A stretch of 64,000 nt of DNA from NCBI GenBank assembly GCA_012517575.1, contig JAAYUQ010000011.1, positions 1-64,000 of the forward strand. The letters are read 5' to 3'. Below, piece after piece: positions 46,633 through 55,068 of the stretch. The notes below the pieces were generated by a model, which saw nothing but the letters and a program-made list of their open reading frames with translations, did no database searches and was not told the DNA's origin. The stretch is from Bacteroidales bacterium. Lineage in GTDB: Bacteria > Bacteroidota > Bacteroidia > Bacteroidales > Paludibacteraceae. The position numbers and the translations under genes were made by a program. The stretch's first letter is position 1. The number at the start of each line of letters is the position of its first letter.

Positions 46633-48522
46633 TCAGTCAATATTCTCCATCAGTTCAAGCCAGCGGAAAGATTTTTCGTCAATCAATTGCATTAGTTCTG
46701 AAAATCGATGGGATAATTGCACCATCTCTTCACTGTTTGCTTCACCGGATTCCAGACGTCTCTCTATCTCTTTTTTCTCAATCTCCAATGCCGGTATTTC
46801 CTTTTCCAAAATTTCCAATTCCTTTTGTTCCTTATAGGTCAATTTCTTTGGCCGGCTTTTCAAGTTACTTTCGTTTTTTGGAGATGATGAACTAATCTGA
46901 TTCTGTTTCTGCTTTTTCTCGTTTTCTTTTTCCTGCTCTTCCATCAAATCGTTCCATTCACGATAATCGGTATAATTTCCCGGAAAATCCTTCAGAACGC
47001 CATTTCCTTTAAATACCAACAAATGATCTACTACTTTGTCCATAAAATAGCGGTCGTGACTCACCACAATCAAACAGCCCTTAAAATTTTGCAGATAATC
47101 TTCCAGCACATTCAGTGTAACAATATCGAGGTCGTTCGTGGGTTCGTCCAAAATTAGAAAATTAGGATTTCGCATGAGAATGGTACAGAGATACAAGCGC
47201 CTTCTTTCGCCTCCACTCAGTTTATAAACATAATCGAACTGGCTTTCAGGAGAAAAGAGGAAGTATTGTAAAAATTGTGAAGCCGACATTTTTTTACCAT
47301 TACCCAAATCAATCACTTCAGCAATATTCTGCACCACATCAATGACTTTCATTTGTTCGTCAAAATTCAAACCTTCCTGACTATAATAACCAAAAACGAC
47401 GGTTTCTCCAATATCGAAACTGCCACTATCGGGCTGAACTTCTCCCAGCAGCATTTTCAAAAAAGTTGTTTTTCCCGTTCAGTTGTTTCCTGTGATTCCC
47501 AGCTTTTCATAGCGGGAAAATACATAATTAAAATTCTCTAAAATTTTAAGGTTGCCATAAGATTTTGAAACATTTTTTGCTTCGAAAATTTTAGAACCCA
47601 GGTAGCTGGCTTTAACATTGAGTTTAATTACTTTATCATCTAAGCGCTGGCGTGCGCGCTGTTCAATTTCACGGAAACGATCGATGCGCGATTTTGCTTT
47701 TGTGCCGCGTGCTTGAGGTTGACGATGCATCCATTCCAGCTCAGTTCGATATAGTTGTCGGGTTCGGTCTGTTTCAGTACTAAATGCATCAAGTCTTTCC
47801 TGACGTTTTTCCATGTAGTAAGTGTAATTTCCTTTGTAATGATACAAGGCTTGATGGTCTATCTCCAATATGTCCGTACAAATTCGGTCGAGGAAATAAC
47901 GGTCGTGCGTAACCATAAGGATAGACATCGAGGAGCGTTTTAAAAAATCTTCCAGCCATTCTACCATTTCCAAATCCAAGTGATTGGTCGGTTCATCGAG
48001 CAACAGCAAGTCGGGTTCCGTAATCAGCACTTGTGCCAATGCCACCCTTTTCAGTTGTCCACCGGAAAGCTCGCCAATTTTTTGGCTAAAGTCGGTTATT
48101 TTCAGCTTTGTAAGAATTTGTTTAACACGCAGTTCGTAGTCCCAAGCTCTTAAAGCATCCATTCGCGCAACAATTTCATTCATTTTCTGCTCATTATGAG
48201 AAGAAATACAGAGCTCATATTGTGCTATTGTTCTCACTATTTCACTGTCGGAAGTCAAGCAGGCATCCATCACAGTTAAGTCTTTTCGAAACTCCGGATT
48301 TTGTGGTAAATATCCCACACGCAAATTGGTACGGAAAACTATATTTCCACTGTCGTAATCTTCCTGACCGGTAAGGATATTTAGCAAAGTTGTTTTTCCC
48401 GTTCCATTTTTGGCAATCAGTGCCAGCCGCTGATTATCGGTAACTGTAAAAGAAATATTCTCAAAAAGCAGTCGATCGCCAAATGATTTGGTAAGATTTT
48501 CTACTTGCAGATAATTGGCCAT
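46633..48522 (-). pseudogene. uup: ABC-F ATPase Uup interrupted by an in-frame TGA
   Basis: Start at 48522 (MANYLQVENLTKSFG; a longer frame to 48561 is unlikely). First ATPase domain: IAKNGTGKTTLLN and ELSGGQLKRVALAQVLI. Linker: RGTKAKSRIDRFREIE. The frame then meets TGA at 47481-47479 inside the second Walker A: LGITGNN-stop-TGKTTF, where GGA (Gly) is expected. The same frame continues intact through KLSGGERRRLYLC, DEPTNDLDI and the coiled-coil C-terminus typical of Uup (KLTYKEQKELEILEKEI). So a single base change, a read-through site or a base error separates this from a normal 629-residue protein. Function in the family: translation factor / branched DNA handling. Confidence 0.85.
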
Positions 48523-48538
48523 ATTCAATAATTTGACA

Positions 48539-48546
48539 CAAAGATA
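48539..48546 (-). promoter_or_regulatory. -7 box TATCTTTG for uup
   Basis: Exact TAnnTTTG followed by G on the minus strand, 16 nt before the ATG at 48522; it would lie inside the longer frame, which supports the shorter start. Confidence 0.55.
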
Positions 48547-48661
48547 ACACTTTCTGAGCATTGGGCTGCTAAATGTTTCCGAAAGGATTTTTCATATTTT
48601 AGTAACTTCATGGAAATTGTTAATTTTACAAATTAAAAATCGTAAATTCAGTTTCTAAGAA

Positions 48662-49345
48662 ATGAAGAGCGAACTCATTTTAACACAGGATGGTTCACAT
48701 ACGTTGTTTGTTCCTGAAATTGATGAATGTTATCATTCTACTTTCGGCGCAATGGGTGAATCCATGTTGATATTCATTCAAAGCGGTTTCAATAGTTGTG
48801 AAAAAGACAACATCAGTGTGCTTGAAGTTGGGTTTGGTACAGGGTTAAATGCTTTTCTGACTTTGTTGGAAGCTGAAAATCGACAAAAAGAAGTTTTTTA
48901 TACTGCTTTTGAGCTTTTTCCGTTGGCGGTTGAAAAAGCCGAACAACTGAATTATCCCGAAATGTTTTCACCGGACAAACGTTTCTTTTTCGAAAAACTT
49001 CATACTTCGGCTTGGGGAGAAGAAGTTCCCCTCACTCCATTTTTTAAATTGTTGAAAATTAATGCCGATTTTATAGTTTCGTCTTTGCCGTCAGTTTATG
49101 ACCTTATTTATTTTGATGCTTTTTCGCCAGAGAAACAACCCGAAATGTGGACGCAGGAAATATTCCAGAAAATTTTTGACCATTGCAACGAGAATGCCAT
49201 ATTGACAACTTATTGTGTCAAGGGAAATATCAGAAGATCGTTACAAAAAACGGGATTTATTGTGGAAAAACTTCCCGGACCGCCGGGAAAACGGGAATTT
49301 CTTCGGGCAGTGAAGCCTTCAAATTCTGAATTTACAGAAAAGTAA
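48662..49345 (+). CDS. mnmD: tRNA 5-methylaminomethyl-2-thiouridine methyltransferase domain protein
   Basis: SAM-dependent methyltransferase of 227 residues, the stand-alone form of the MnmC methylase half (DUF752), which completes mnm5s2U34 in tRNA wobble position. SAM motif LEVGFGTGLNAFLTLLEAE; acidic motif LIYFDAFSPEKQPEMWT; and the C-terminal TTYCVKGNIRRSLQKTGF and LPGPPGKREFLRA. No oxidase domain is fused, as usual in this phylum. Divergent from uup. Confidence 0.92.
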   Translation: MKSELILTQDGSHTLFVPEIDECYHSTFGAMGESMLIFIQSGFNSCEKDNISVLEVGFGTGLNAFLTLLEAENRQKEVFYTAFELFPLAVEKAEQLNYPEMFSPDKRFFFEKLHTSAWGEEVPLTPFFKLLKINADFIVSSLPSVYDLIYFDAFSPEKQPEMWTQEIFQKIFDHCNENAILTTYCVKGNIRRSLQKTGFIVEKLPGPPGKREFLRAVKPSNSEFTEK

Positions 49346-49412
49346 CGTGTTAATTCTCAATTTTTTCAAAAGAATTTGAAAAAAGAATGTTAGTTAATTA
49401 AAAGAAAATTTA

Positions 49413-49420
49413 TACCTTTG
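49413..49420 (+). promoter_or_regulatory. -7 box TACCTTTG for rpsO
   Basis: Exact TAnnTTTG followed by C, 30 nt before the rpsO ATG; -33 area TTAG at 49390-49393 with 19-nt spacing. Confidence 0.6.
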
Positions 49421-49450
49421 CACTTCATTATTAAACATAAAACTTTCATT

Positions 49451-49720
49451 ATGTATTTAACTCAAGAAAAGAAGAAAGAAATCTTTGGCCAATACGGAAA
49501 GTCTAATACTGATACTGGTTCGCCTGAAGCCCAGATAGCATTGTTTTCCTACCGTATTAACCATTTGACTGACCACTTGAAGTCAAATAAAAAAGATTAT
49601 AGTACAGAACGCGCTTTGATTAAATTAGTTGGTAAACGTCGTCGTTTGTTGGACTACCTGAAAGAAAAGGACATCAATCGTTACCGTGAAATTATCAAAG
49701 AGTTGGGCATTCGTAAGTAA
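49451..49720 (+). CDS. rpsO: 30S ribosomal protein S15
   Basis: Ribosomal protein of 89 residues from the ATG at 49451 (MYLTQEKKKEIFGQYG). An upstream in-frame extension to 49418 would run through the promoter box and is rejected. Family marks: GSPEAQIALFSYRINHLT and LVGKRRRLLDYL. Binds 16S rRNA early in 30S assembly. Monocistronic: own promoter and own terminator. Confidence 0.97.
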   Translation: MYLTQEKKKEIFGQYGKSNTDTGSPEAQIALFSYRINHLTDHLKSNKKDYSTERALIKLVGKRRRLLDYLKEKDINRYREIIKELGIRK

Positions 49721-49742
49721 TTCAGGCATTTGTAAACTATTA

Positions 49743-49777
49743 AAAGGCGTTTCAAAACCACTTGGAATGCCTTTTTA
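49743..49777 (+). terminator. intrinsic terminator after rpsO
   Basis: AAAAGGCGTTTC (49743-49754) pairs with GGAATGCCTTTT (49765-49776), 12 pairs with two G-U, 10-nt loop, T-rich tail. Confidence 0.72.
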
Positions 49778-49803
49778 TTTTATCAACCAATATCCGGAAA
49801 AGA

Positions 49804-51066
49804 ATGCGGCTGTTATATTCTATCGGGATACATTTTTATAGATTTCTTGTTTTTCTTGCCTCGTTTTTCAATCCCAAAGCACGTGAACTTTACAGAGGAC
49901 AGAAAAATGCGCTTCGATATTTGAAAAATAATATCGAAGAAAATGCCCGTTATGTTTGGTTTCATGCAGCCTCGTTAGGTGAATTTGAGCAGGGGCGGCC
50001 TGTTATGGAAGCGTTGAAACGCCGGTATCCCAACATAAAGATTCTCCTGACTTTTTATTCGCCTTCGGGCTATAATGTCAGAAAAAATTATCAGGGAGCG
50101 GATGTGGTGTCATATTTGCCACCCGATACCGTGCGTTCGGCACGTGAATTTGTAAAAACGGTGAAACAGCTGAAGGCTATTTTTATTAAATACGAATTTT
50201 GGCCAAATTTTTTGTTGACACTACAAGCAGAAGGTATTCCTACTTACGCTGTTTCGGCAATTTTTCGTCCCGGTCAGATTTTTTTTAAATGGTACGGGAA
50301 ATGGTATTTGCAGCTTTTGAACACTTTCCGGCATTTGTTTGTCCAGGATAAAGAATCCGCCTTTTTACTCGAAAAACACGGTATCTATCAGGTCAGTATT
50401 AGTGGCGATACTCGTTTCGACAGGGTTTTTGCTCTTTTTTCCGAAGCAAAAAAACTGCCTTTAATCGAAGCCTTTGTTGGCGGTAAGCCGGTGATAGTGG
50501 CAGGTAGTACATGGCCTGAAGATGAAGAATTGTTGGTGAGATACCTGAAACATCATCCGCAAGTAAAATTGATTTTAGTTCCACATGAAATTCATAAAAA
50601 TCATTTGGAACAAATTTTCAAACTGCTGGAAACAAACTTTATTCGGTATACCGAAGCATCCGAAGACAATATTGCCAATTATAACTGCTTGGTGGTCGAT
50701 ACGATAGGCATACTTTCTTCTATTTATCAATATGCGAAAATAGCTTATGTCGGGGGTGGTTTTGGCGTTGGCATTCACAATATTCTGGAAGCTGCAGTTT
50801 GGAATGTACCGGTAGTATTTGGACCAAATTTTCAAAAATTTAAGGAAGCTCGCGACCTCATTCATTTGAAAGGCGCTTTTTCTATCAGCGATTTTGCTTC
50901 ACTGGAAGAAAATTTGGATAAATTGTTTACCGACAGCACAGCCGGACAGATTGCCGGCGATTACGTAAGAAGAAATATTGGCGCTACCGAATTGATTTGT
51001 AGAAATTTAGAATTTACCGAGCAGGCCAAAAATGCAGATGAAGAAAAAGCACTAAATCAATCATAA
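49804..51066 (+). CDS. waaA: 3-deoxy-D-manno-octulosonic acid transferase
   Basis: Inner-membrane glycosyltransferase of 420 residues (start ATG at 49804, MRLLYSIGIHFYRFL; the frame extends to 49762 but overlaps the rpsO terminator). It adds KDO from CMP-KDO to lipid IVA. Marks: N-terminal membrane helix, VWFHAASLGEFEQGRPV with the catalytic Glu, IKYEFWPNFL, and YVGGGFGVGIHNILEAAVWN near the donor site. Functionally tied to the KDO synthesis genes at 20-22 kb. hisS follows after 40 nt. Confidence 0.94.
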   Translation: MRLLYSIGIHFYRFLVFLASFFNPKARELYRGQKNALRYLKNNIEENARYVWFHAASLGEFEQGRPVMEALKRRYPNIKILLTFYSPSGYNVRKNYQGADVVSYLPPDTVRSAREFVKTVKQLKAIFIKYEFWPNFLLTLQAEGIPTYAVSAIFRPGQIFFKWYGKWYLQLLNTFRHLFVQDKESAFLLEKHGIYQVSISGDTRFDRVFALFSEAKKLPLIEAFVGGKPVIVAGSTWPEDEELLVRYLKHHPQVKLILVPHEIHKNHLEQIFKLLETNFIRYTEASEDNIANYNCLVVDTIGILSSIYQYAKIAYVGGGFGVGIHNILEAAVWNVPVVFGPNFQKFKEARDLIHLKGAFSISDFASLEENLDKLFTDSTAGQIAGDYVRRNIGATELICRNLEFTEQAKNADEEKALNQS

Positions 51067-51106
51067 TTCATTTTTTACAGTTTACTAAAGAAAATTTTTT
51101 TAAACA

Positions 51107-52471
51107 ATGAATCAAAAACCTTCTCTTCCAAAAGGGACACGCGATTTTTCACCGGAGGAAATGACAAAACGCAATTACATTTTTGATACCATCAAAAGTG
51201 TATTTCGATTGTACGGATTTCAGCAAATAGAAACGCCAGCTATGGAAAACCTTTCCACGTTGTTGGGAAAATATGGAGAAGAAGGCGACAAGTTGCTATT
51301 CAAAGTTCTTAATTCGGGAGATTTTCTTTCGGGAATTTCCGATGACGAATTGCTGGAAAGAAATGTGCCCCGATTGTCGAGTAAAATTTGCGAAAAAGGA
51401 CTTCGCTATGATTTGACTGTTCCTTTTGCCCGATTTGTGGTGCAAAATCGGGATAAAATTTCCTTTCCTTTCAAAAGATACCAAATTCAACCTGTTTGGC
51501 GTGCCGATCGCCCTCAGAAAGGACGTTATCGCGAATTTTATCAGTGCGATGCAGACATCATCGGGAGCAATTCACTTTTTAATGAATTGGAACTGATACA
51601 AATTATTGAAGAAGTTTTTTGCCGATTGAAAATCAATGTCTGCATTAAAATAAACAACAGAAAAATTCTTTCGGGCATTGCCGAATATATAGGAGAACCT
51701 GAAAAATTAACGGATATTACGACAGCTATCGACAAAATAGATAAAATAGGCATTGAGAACGTGAATGAAGAATTACTTTCAAAAGGAATCAGCACGTCAT
51801 CTCTTGACAAATTACAGCCTTTGTTGCAGATAAAAGGTTCGAATCAGGAAAAGCTTGATCAACTGAAAACTTTGCTTTTTGAATCGGCTACTGCAATGAA
51901 AGGCATTGCAGAGATGGAAACAATTTTGGAACTTTGTCGGCAAGCAAATGTTTCTGCTCCGATAGATCTCGATTTAACGCTGGCTCGTGGTTTAAACTAT
52001 TATACCGGCGCTATTTTGGAAGTGAAGGCACTTGATGTGGAAATTGGAAGCATTTCGGGTGGAGGTCGTTACGATAATTTAACCGGCGTATTCGGTTGGG
52101 AAGGAGTTTCGGGCGTTGGAGTTTCCTTCGGTGCCGACAGGATTTATGACGTACTTTACCAGTTACAGCTTTTCCCCGAAATTTCAGCAGAGCAAACAAA
52201 AATTCTGTTCGTGGTTTTTGGAGAAAAAGAATTGAAATTCAGTCTGCAATGGGCAAAAGCATTACGCAAAGAAAATATCAATACCGAAGTTTATGCCGAA
52301 CCATCCAAACTGAAGAAGCAACTTGGTTACGCCGACAATAAAAAAATTCCATTTGTGGCAATAGTAGGGGAGAGTGAGATGCAAGAGGGAAAAGTTACAT
52401 TCAAAAATATGTCTACGGGAGAGCAACAAATGATTTCGTTGGATGAGCTTATCCGGCGATTGAAAGCTTAG
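51107..52471 (+). CDS. hisS: histidyl-tRNA synthetase
   Basis: Class II aminoacyl-tRNA synthetase of 454 residues. Start [15 protein letters not shown]; motif 2 region [20 protein letters not shown]; His-specific [15 protein letters not shown] and [11 protein letters not shown]; motif 3 [16 protein letters not shown]-terminal anticodon-binding domain to the end. Probably co-transcribed with waaA. Confidence 0.96.
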   Translation: MNQKPSLPKGTRDFSPEEMTKRNYIFDTIKSVFRLYGFQQIETPAMENLSTLLGKYGEEGDKLLFKVLNSGDFLSGISDDELLERNVPRLSSKICEKGLRYDLTVPFARFVVQNRDKISFPFKRYQIQPVWRADRPQKGRYREFYQCDADIIGSNSLFNELELIQIIEEVFCRLKINVCIKINNRKILSGIAEYIGEPEKLTDITTAIDKIDKIGIENVNEELLSKGISTSSLDKLQPLLQIKGSNQEKLDQLKTLLFESATAMKGIAEMETILELCRQANVSAPIDLDLTLARGLNYYTGAILEVKALDVEIGSISGGGRYDNLTGVFGWEGVSGVGVSFGADRIYDVLYQLQLFPEISAEQTKILFVVFGEKELKFSLQWAKALRKENINTEVYAEPSKLKKQLGYADNKKIPFVAIVGESEMQEGKVTFKNMSTGEQQMISLDELIRRLKA

Positions 52472-52849
52472 AAAATTTGTGTTTTGATTTTTTGAGGGCA
52501 ATTGTATTCTAAACTGTTTTAAAATTTTTCAAAAATATTATTTTATAACAAAACTTTAAAAGGCGATTTGATTTTAGCAGGTTTTTTCAGATATTTGCCT
52601 ATGAATTTCAGCGGAATAATGAACGCTATTTAAGATAGTCTTGTGCTCTGGTTTTTGGTCAACCGCGCATCATACTTTGTTGCCGGTCTATGCAATGTTT
52701 CTTTTGTTAAGTGAGAATTTTTTTGTTTTTCCAGCTCAAAGATAATTAGTTACCTGATTTTCTTCTCACTTCTTTATTTGTTTGGAACGTTATTGGTTCA
52801 AAACAAAAAGAAACCTAAGGTTCTATTCTAAAAAACAGAGCGCAAAAAT
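52472..52849 (+). other. non-coding gap between hisS and the rpsU promoter
   Basis: About 380 nt, AT-rich. The only structure I see is a spaced inverted repeat, AAGTGAGAA (52709-52717) and TTCTCACTT (52763-52771), 45 nt apart. No coding frame, tRNA or known leader could be recognised. Confidence 0.4.
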
Positions 52850-52881
52850 ATTTGATTTTTCAGAACAAATGATTATCTTTG
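52850..52881 (+). promoter_or_regulatory. promoter of rpsU: TTTG-N20-TATCTTTG
   Basis: -33 TTTG at 52850-52853 and -7 TATCTTTG at 52874-52881 with 20-nt spacing, a textbook match for this phylum, 59 nt before the ATG. Confidence 0.75.
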
Positions 52882-52940
52882 CACACCATTTTTATAAACT
52901 ATTAAATATACTATTCAAAACTAAATTTACAACAAAAATT

Positions 52941-53132
52941 ATGATCGTAGTTCCAGTTAAAGAAGGAGAAAACATTGACAAGGCTTTGAAAAAATTCAAA
53001 CGTAAATTCGAAAAGACAGGTGTAGTTAAGGAACTCCGCCGCCGTCAGTGCTTCGATAAACCTTCTGTTATTAAACGGAATCAGAAAATCCGCGCAGTTT
53101 ATCTGCAAAAATTACAGCAGGAAGAAAAATAG
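52941..53132 (+). CDS. rpsU: 30S ribosomal protein S21
   Basis: Basic protein of 63 residues from the ATG at 52941 (MIVVPVKEGENIDKALKKFK); the longer frame from 52782 crosses the promoter and is rejected. FEKTGVVKELRRRQCFDKPS is the S21 signature. S21 contacts the region of the 16S anti-Shine-Dalgarno; in Bacteroidota the anti-SD is reported to be held by S21, S18 and S6, which fits the few SD sites seen here. Confidence 0.95.
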   Translation: MIVVPVKEGENIDKALKKFKRKFEKTGVVKELRRRQCFDKPSVIKRNQKIRAVYLQKLQQEEK

Positions 53133-53172
53133 AAAAAACCTGTTAAAAAGTTTGCTTTTCCGGTTTTTTCAT
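53132..53172 (+). terminator. terminator after rpsU
   Basis: GAAAAAACC (53132-53140) pairs with GGTTTTTTC (53162-53170), 9 pairs, the right arm itself supplying the T run. The stem starts at the stop codon of rpsU. Confidence 0.6.
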
Positions 53173-53207
53173 TCTATTTTCGTTGCATAATTGAACGTAT
53201 GGTCATA

Positions 53208-54086
53208 ATGAACGAATTTTTAGAATATCTACAGTATGAGAAGAATTATTCTCCTTATACTGTTATATCGTATCAGACTGACTTGTTGCAATTTATCGAA
53301 TTTTTGCACGAAACTCCTGAAACCTTTACACCTGCTCAGGTTACACCCCAGCAAATTCAGCAATGGATTATGTTGCTGATGTCGGAAAAGAAATCAGCTC
53401 GCACGCTCTCACGTAAAATCTCCACGTTAAAATCTTTCTGGCATTTTTTACTTTCGAGAGATTATGTGGAGAAAAATCCGGTTTCAAATATTATTCTACC
53501 TAAAAAGTCTAAGCCTCTCCCGGCTTTTTTCAAAAAAGAAGAAATGAGGGCTGCTTTGGATGAAACTTTTTTGACTGACGATTTTGAGACACTTCGAAAT
53601 CATCTGATGCTGGAACTTTTTTATTTTACCGGAACTCGTCGTTCAGAACTTATTTCGCTTCGCGATAGCGATATTGACTTTTTTAATCGCCAGCTAAGCG
53701 TGATTGGAAAAAGGAATAAAGAACGTATTATTCCGTTAAATAAAAAACTTTGCGACGACATTCGGCATTATATTGACGTAAGAAACAAAAGTATTGAAAA
53801 CAAAAGTCAATGGCTTTTTGTTAGAAAGAATGGAGATAAACTTTATCCAAAACTCGTTTACAACATGGTGCACCAAACAATGTCTACATACAGTAGTCAG
53901 TCGAAACGCAGTCCGCACGTAATACGGCATAGTTTTGCAACACATCTCCTTAACGAGGGAGCAGACATTAACGCAGTAAAAGAACTTCTGGGACACAGCA
54001 GTCTGGCTGCTACTCAGGTTTACACCCATACCAGTTTTGAGGAACTTTATAAAATTTACAAACAATCACATCCACGTGGAAAATAA
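53208..54086 (+). CDS. xerC: tyrosine recombinase XerC/XerD
   Basis: Site-specific recombinase of 292 residues that resolves chromosome dimers at dif. Start at 53208 (MNEFLEYLQYEKNYSPYTV); an ATG three codons earlier is possible. N-terminal SAM-like core-binding domain, then the catalytic set: Arg in FTGTRRSELISLR, Lys in the VIGKRNKERIIPL hairpin, HVIRHSFATHLL (His, Arg), LLGHSSLAATQVYTH (His, Tyr). Its place between rpsU and hpf, with no phage genes, shows a housekeeping enzyme. hpf follows 14 nt later. Confidence 0.92.
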   Translation: MNEFLEYLQYEKNYSPYTVISYQTDLLQFIEFLHETPETFTPAQVTPQQIQQWIMLLMSEKKSARTLSRKISTLKSFWHFLLSRDYVEKNPVSNIILPKKSKPLPAFFKKEEMRAALDETFLTDDFETLRNHLMLELFYFTGTRRSELISLRDSDIDFFNRQLSVIGKRNKERIIPLNKKLCDDIRHYIDVRNKSIENKSQWLFVRKNGDKLYPKLVYNMVHQTMSTYSSQSKRSPHVIRHSFATHLLNEGADINAVKELLGHSSLAATQVYTHTSFEELYKIYKQSHPRGK

Positions 54087-54088
54087 AA

Positions 54089-54096
54089 AAGGAGGT
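54089..54096 (+). promoter_or_regulatory. strong Shine-Dalgarno AAGGAGGT before hpf
   Basis: Full anti-SD complement ending 4 nt before the ATG at 54101. Most genes in this window lack such a site, so it stands out. Confidence 0.75.
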
Positions 54097-54100
54097 CATT

Positions 54101-54400
54101 ATGAAATCAAGAATTCAAGCCATTAATTTCGATGCGACAGAAGAATTGGAAGCGTATGTAGAAAAGAAAATCTCAAAATTTGAAAAACTTATAGATGGAA
54201 TTTTGAACGTGGAAGTTTATTTAAAGTTGGTTAAGCCGAAAATATCGGCCGATAAGGAGGCAGGAATCAAAGTATCTATTCCAAATGTAGATTTCTTTTC
54301 TTCCAAAGCCTGCGAAACTTTTGAGGAAGCTATAGACTTGTGTGTAGATGCCATTGAAAAACAAATAAAAAAGCACAAGGAAAAAATTTCTAAAAAATAA
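54101..54400 (+). CDS. hpf: ribosome hibernation-promoting factor / RaiA (short form)
   Basis: Protein of 99 residues that binds in the decoding channel of idle 30S subunits. Marks: IQAINFDATEELEAYVEKKISKF and the basic C-terminus (KQIKKHKEKISKK). It lacks the C-terminal dimerisation domain of long HPF, so by itself it should give RaiA- or short-HPF-type ribosomes. A very strong Shine-Dalgarno precedes it. Co-transcribed with xerC by spacing. Confidence 0.9.
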   Translation: MKSRIQAINFDATEELEAYVEKKISKFEKLIDGILNVEVYLKLVKPKISADKEAGIKVSIPNVDFFSSKACETFEEAIDLCVDAIEKQIKKHKEKISKK

Positions 54401-54413
54401 TTATCAAAAAGGT

Positions 54414-54443
54414 TTTGGAATTCAAAATAATTCAGTAAATTTG
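54414..54443 (+). promoter_or_regulatory. promoter of the tRNA cluster: TTTG-N18-TAAATTTG
   Basis: -33 TTTG at 54414-54417, -7 TAAATTTG at 54436-54443. RNA start is expected near 54450, inside the left arm of the following hairpin. Confidence 0.7.
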
Positions 54444-54444
54444 C

Positions 54445-54479
54445 AAGCCGTTTAAGTAGGAATATTTAAGCGGCTTTTT
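54445..54479 (+). terminator. terminator of xerC-hpf overlapping the tRNA transcript start
   Basis: AAGCCGTTTAA (54445-54455) pairs with TTAAGCGGCTT (54466-54476), 11 pairs with one G-U, followed by T to 54479. Transcripts started at the embedded promoter lack most of the left arm. Confidence 0.75.
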
Positions 54480-54510
54480 AAACACGAAAAAGGGTGTTTT
54501 TTAGACAATT

Positions 54511-54584
54511 GCCTCTTTAGCTCAGCTGGCCAGAGCACGTGATTTGTAATCTCGGGGTCGTTGGTTCGAATCCGACAAGAGGCT
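54511..54584 (+). tRNA. tRNA-Thr (anticodon TGT)
   Basis: Acceptor GCCTCTT pairs with AAGAGGC; D arm AGCTCAGCTGGCCAGAGC; anticodon loop TTTGTAA with TGT; T arm GTTGG-TTCGAAT-CCGAC. No encoded CCA. Confidence 0.95.
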
Positions 54585-54601
54585 CAGCCGACAAGGTTAG
54601 A

Positions 54602-54622
54602 AAATTTGGAGAGGCCAAATTT
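54602..54622 (+). other. hairpin between tRNA-Thr and tRNA-Tyr
   Basis: AAATTTGG and CCAAATTT form a perfect 8-bp stem over AGAGG, without a T run. Probably an RNA processing structure in the polycistronic tRNA transcript. Confidence 0.5.
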
Positions 54623-54638
54623 GAAAATTAAGACAAAA

Positions 54639-54721
54639 GGGCAGTTACCAGAGTGGCCAAATGGGGCTGACTGTAACTCAGCTGTCTTTCGACTTCGGTG
54701 GTTCGAATCCATCACTGCCCA
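54639..54721 (+). tRNA. tRNA-Tyr (anticodon GTA)
   Basis: Acceptor GGGCAGT pairs with ACTGCCC; anticodon loop CTGTAAC with GTA; long variable arm as expected for tRNA-Tyr; T arm GGTGG-TTCGAAT-CCATC. No encoded CCA. Confidence 0.95.
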
Positions 54722-54759
54722 CAATAAGACAGAAGTTTTTTCGGTTTTATTGAAATTTT

Positions 54760-54832
54760 GCGGAAGTAGCTCAGTCGATAGAGCATTAGCCTTCCAAGCT
54801 GAGGGTCGCGGGTTTGAGTCCCGTCTTCCGCT
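54760..54832 (+). tRNA. tRNA-Gly (anticodon TCC)
   Basis: Acceptor GCGGAAG pairs with CTTCCGC; anticodon loop CTTCCAA with TCC; T arm GCGGG-TTTGAGT-CCCGT. No encoded CCA. Confidence 0.95.
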
Positions 54833-54854
54833 CTGAGAATATGAAGGAAACAAA

Positions 54855-54894
54855 CAACGGTTCGCTTGAGATAGAACCGTTGCATTCCTTTTTT
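54855..54894 (+). terminator. terminator-like hairpin between tRNA-Gly and tRNA-Thr(GGT)
   Basis: CAACGGTTC (54855-54863) pairs with GAACCGTTG (54874-54882), 9 perfect pairs; T run 54889-54894 lies six nt after the stem, so termination may be partial. Confidence 0.6.
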
Positions 54895-54901
54895 AAATTT
54901 G
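54894..54901 (+). promoter_or_regulatory. -7 box TAAATTTG for tRNA-Thr(GGT)-tuf
   Basis: Exact TAnnTTTG followed by C directly after the preceding hairpin; RNA start near 54908, 18 nt before the tRNA. -33 not obvious. Confidence 0.55.
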
Positions 54902-54925
54902 CAGAAAGGAACTTTCAAATTGAAT

Positions 54926-54997
<72 letters not shown>

Positions 54998-55068
54998 CTA
55001 TGTTTTTTTGGAAACAAAGCTTTTATAAAACATAAATTACTAATTATTAAAAAAACTATTCTAAGATT

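Noticed and set aside
47479-47481. TGA in uup as selenocysteine or as a reassigned glycine codon.
   Set aside because: No SECIS-like hairpin directly follows, Gly not Cys/Sec is expected, and TGA is an ordinary stop elsewhere in the window (for example porW, dapB-like and flavodiiron genes), so genome-wide reassignment is excluded.
53208-54086. Tyrosine recombinase as the integrase of a mobile element.
   Set aside because: No att repeats, phage or conjugation genes; it is co-oriented with hpf between ribosomal genes, the place of a housekeeping XerC. Nearby tRNA genes are intact with no duplicated 3' ends.
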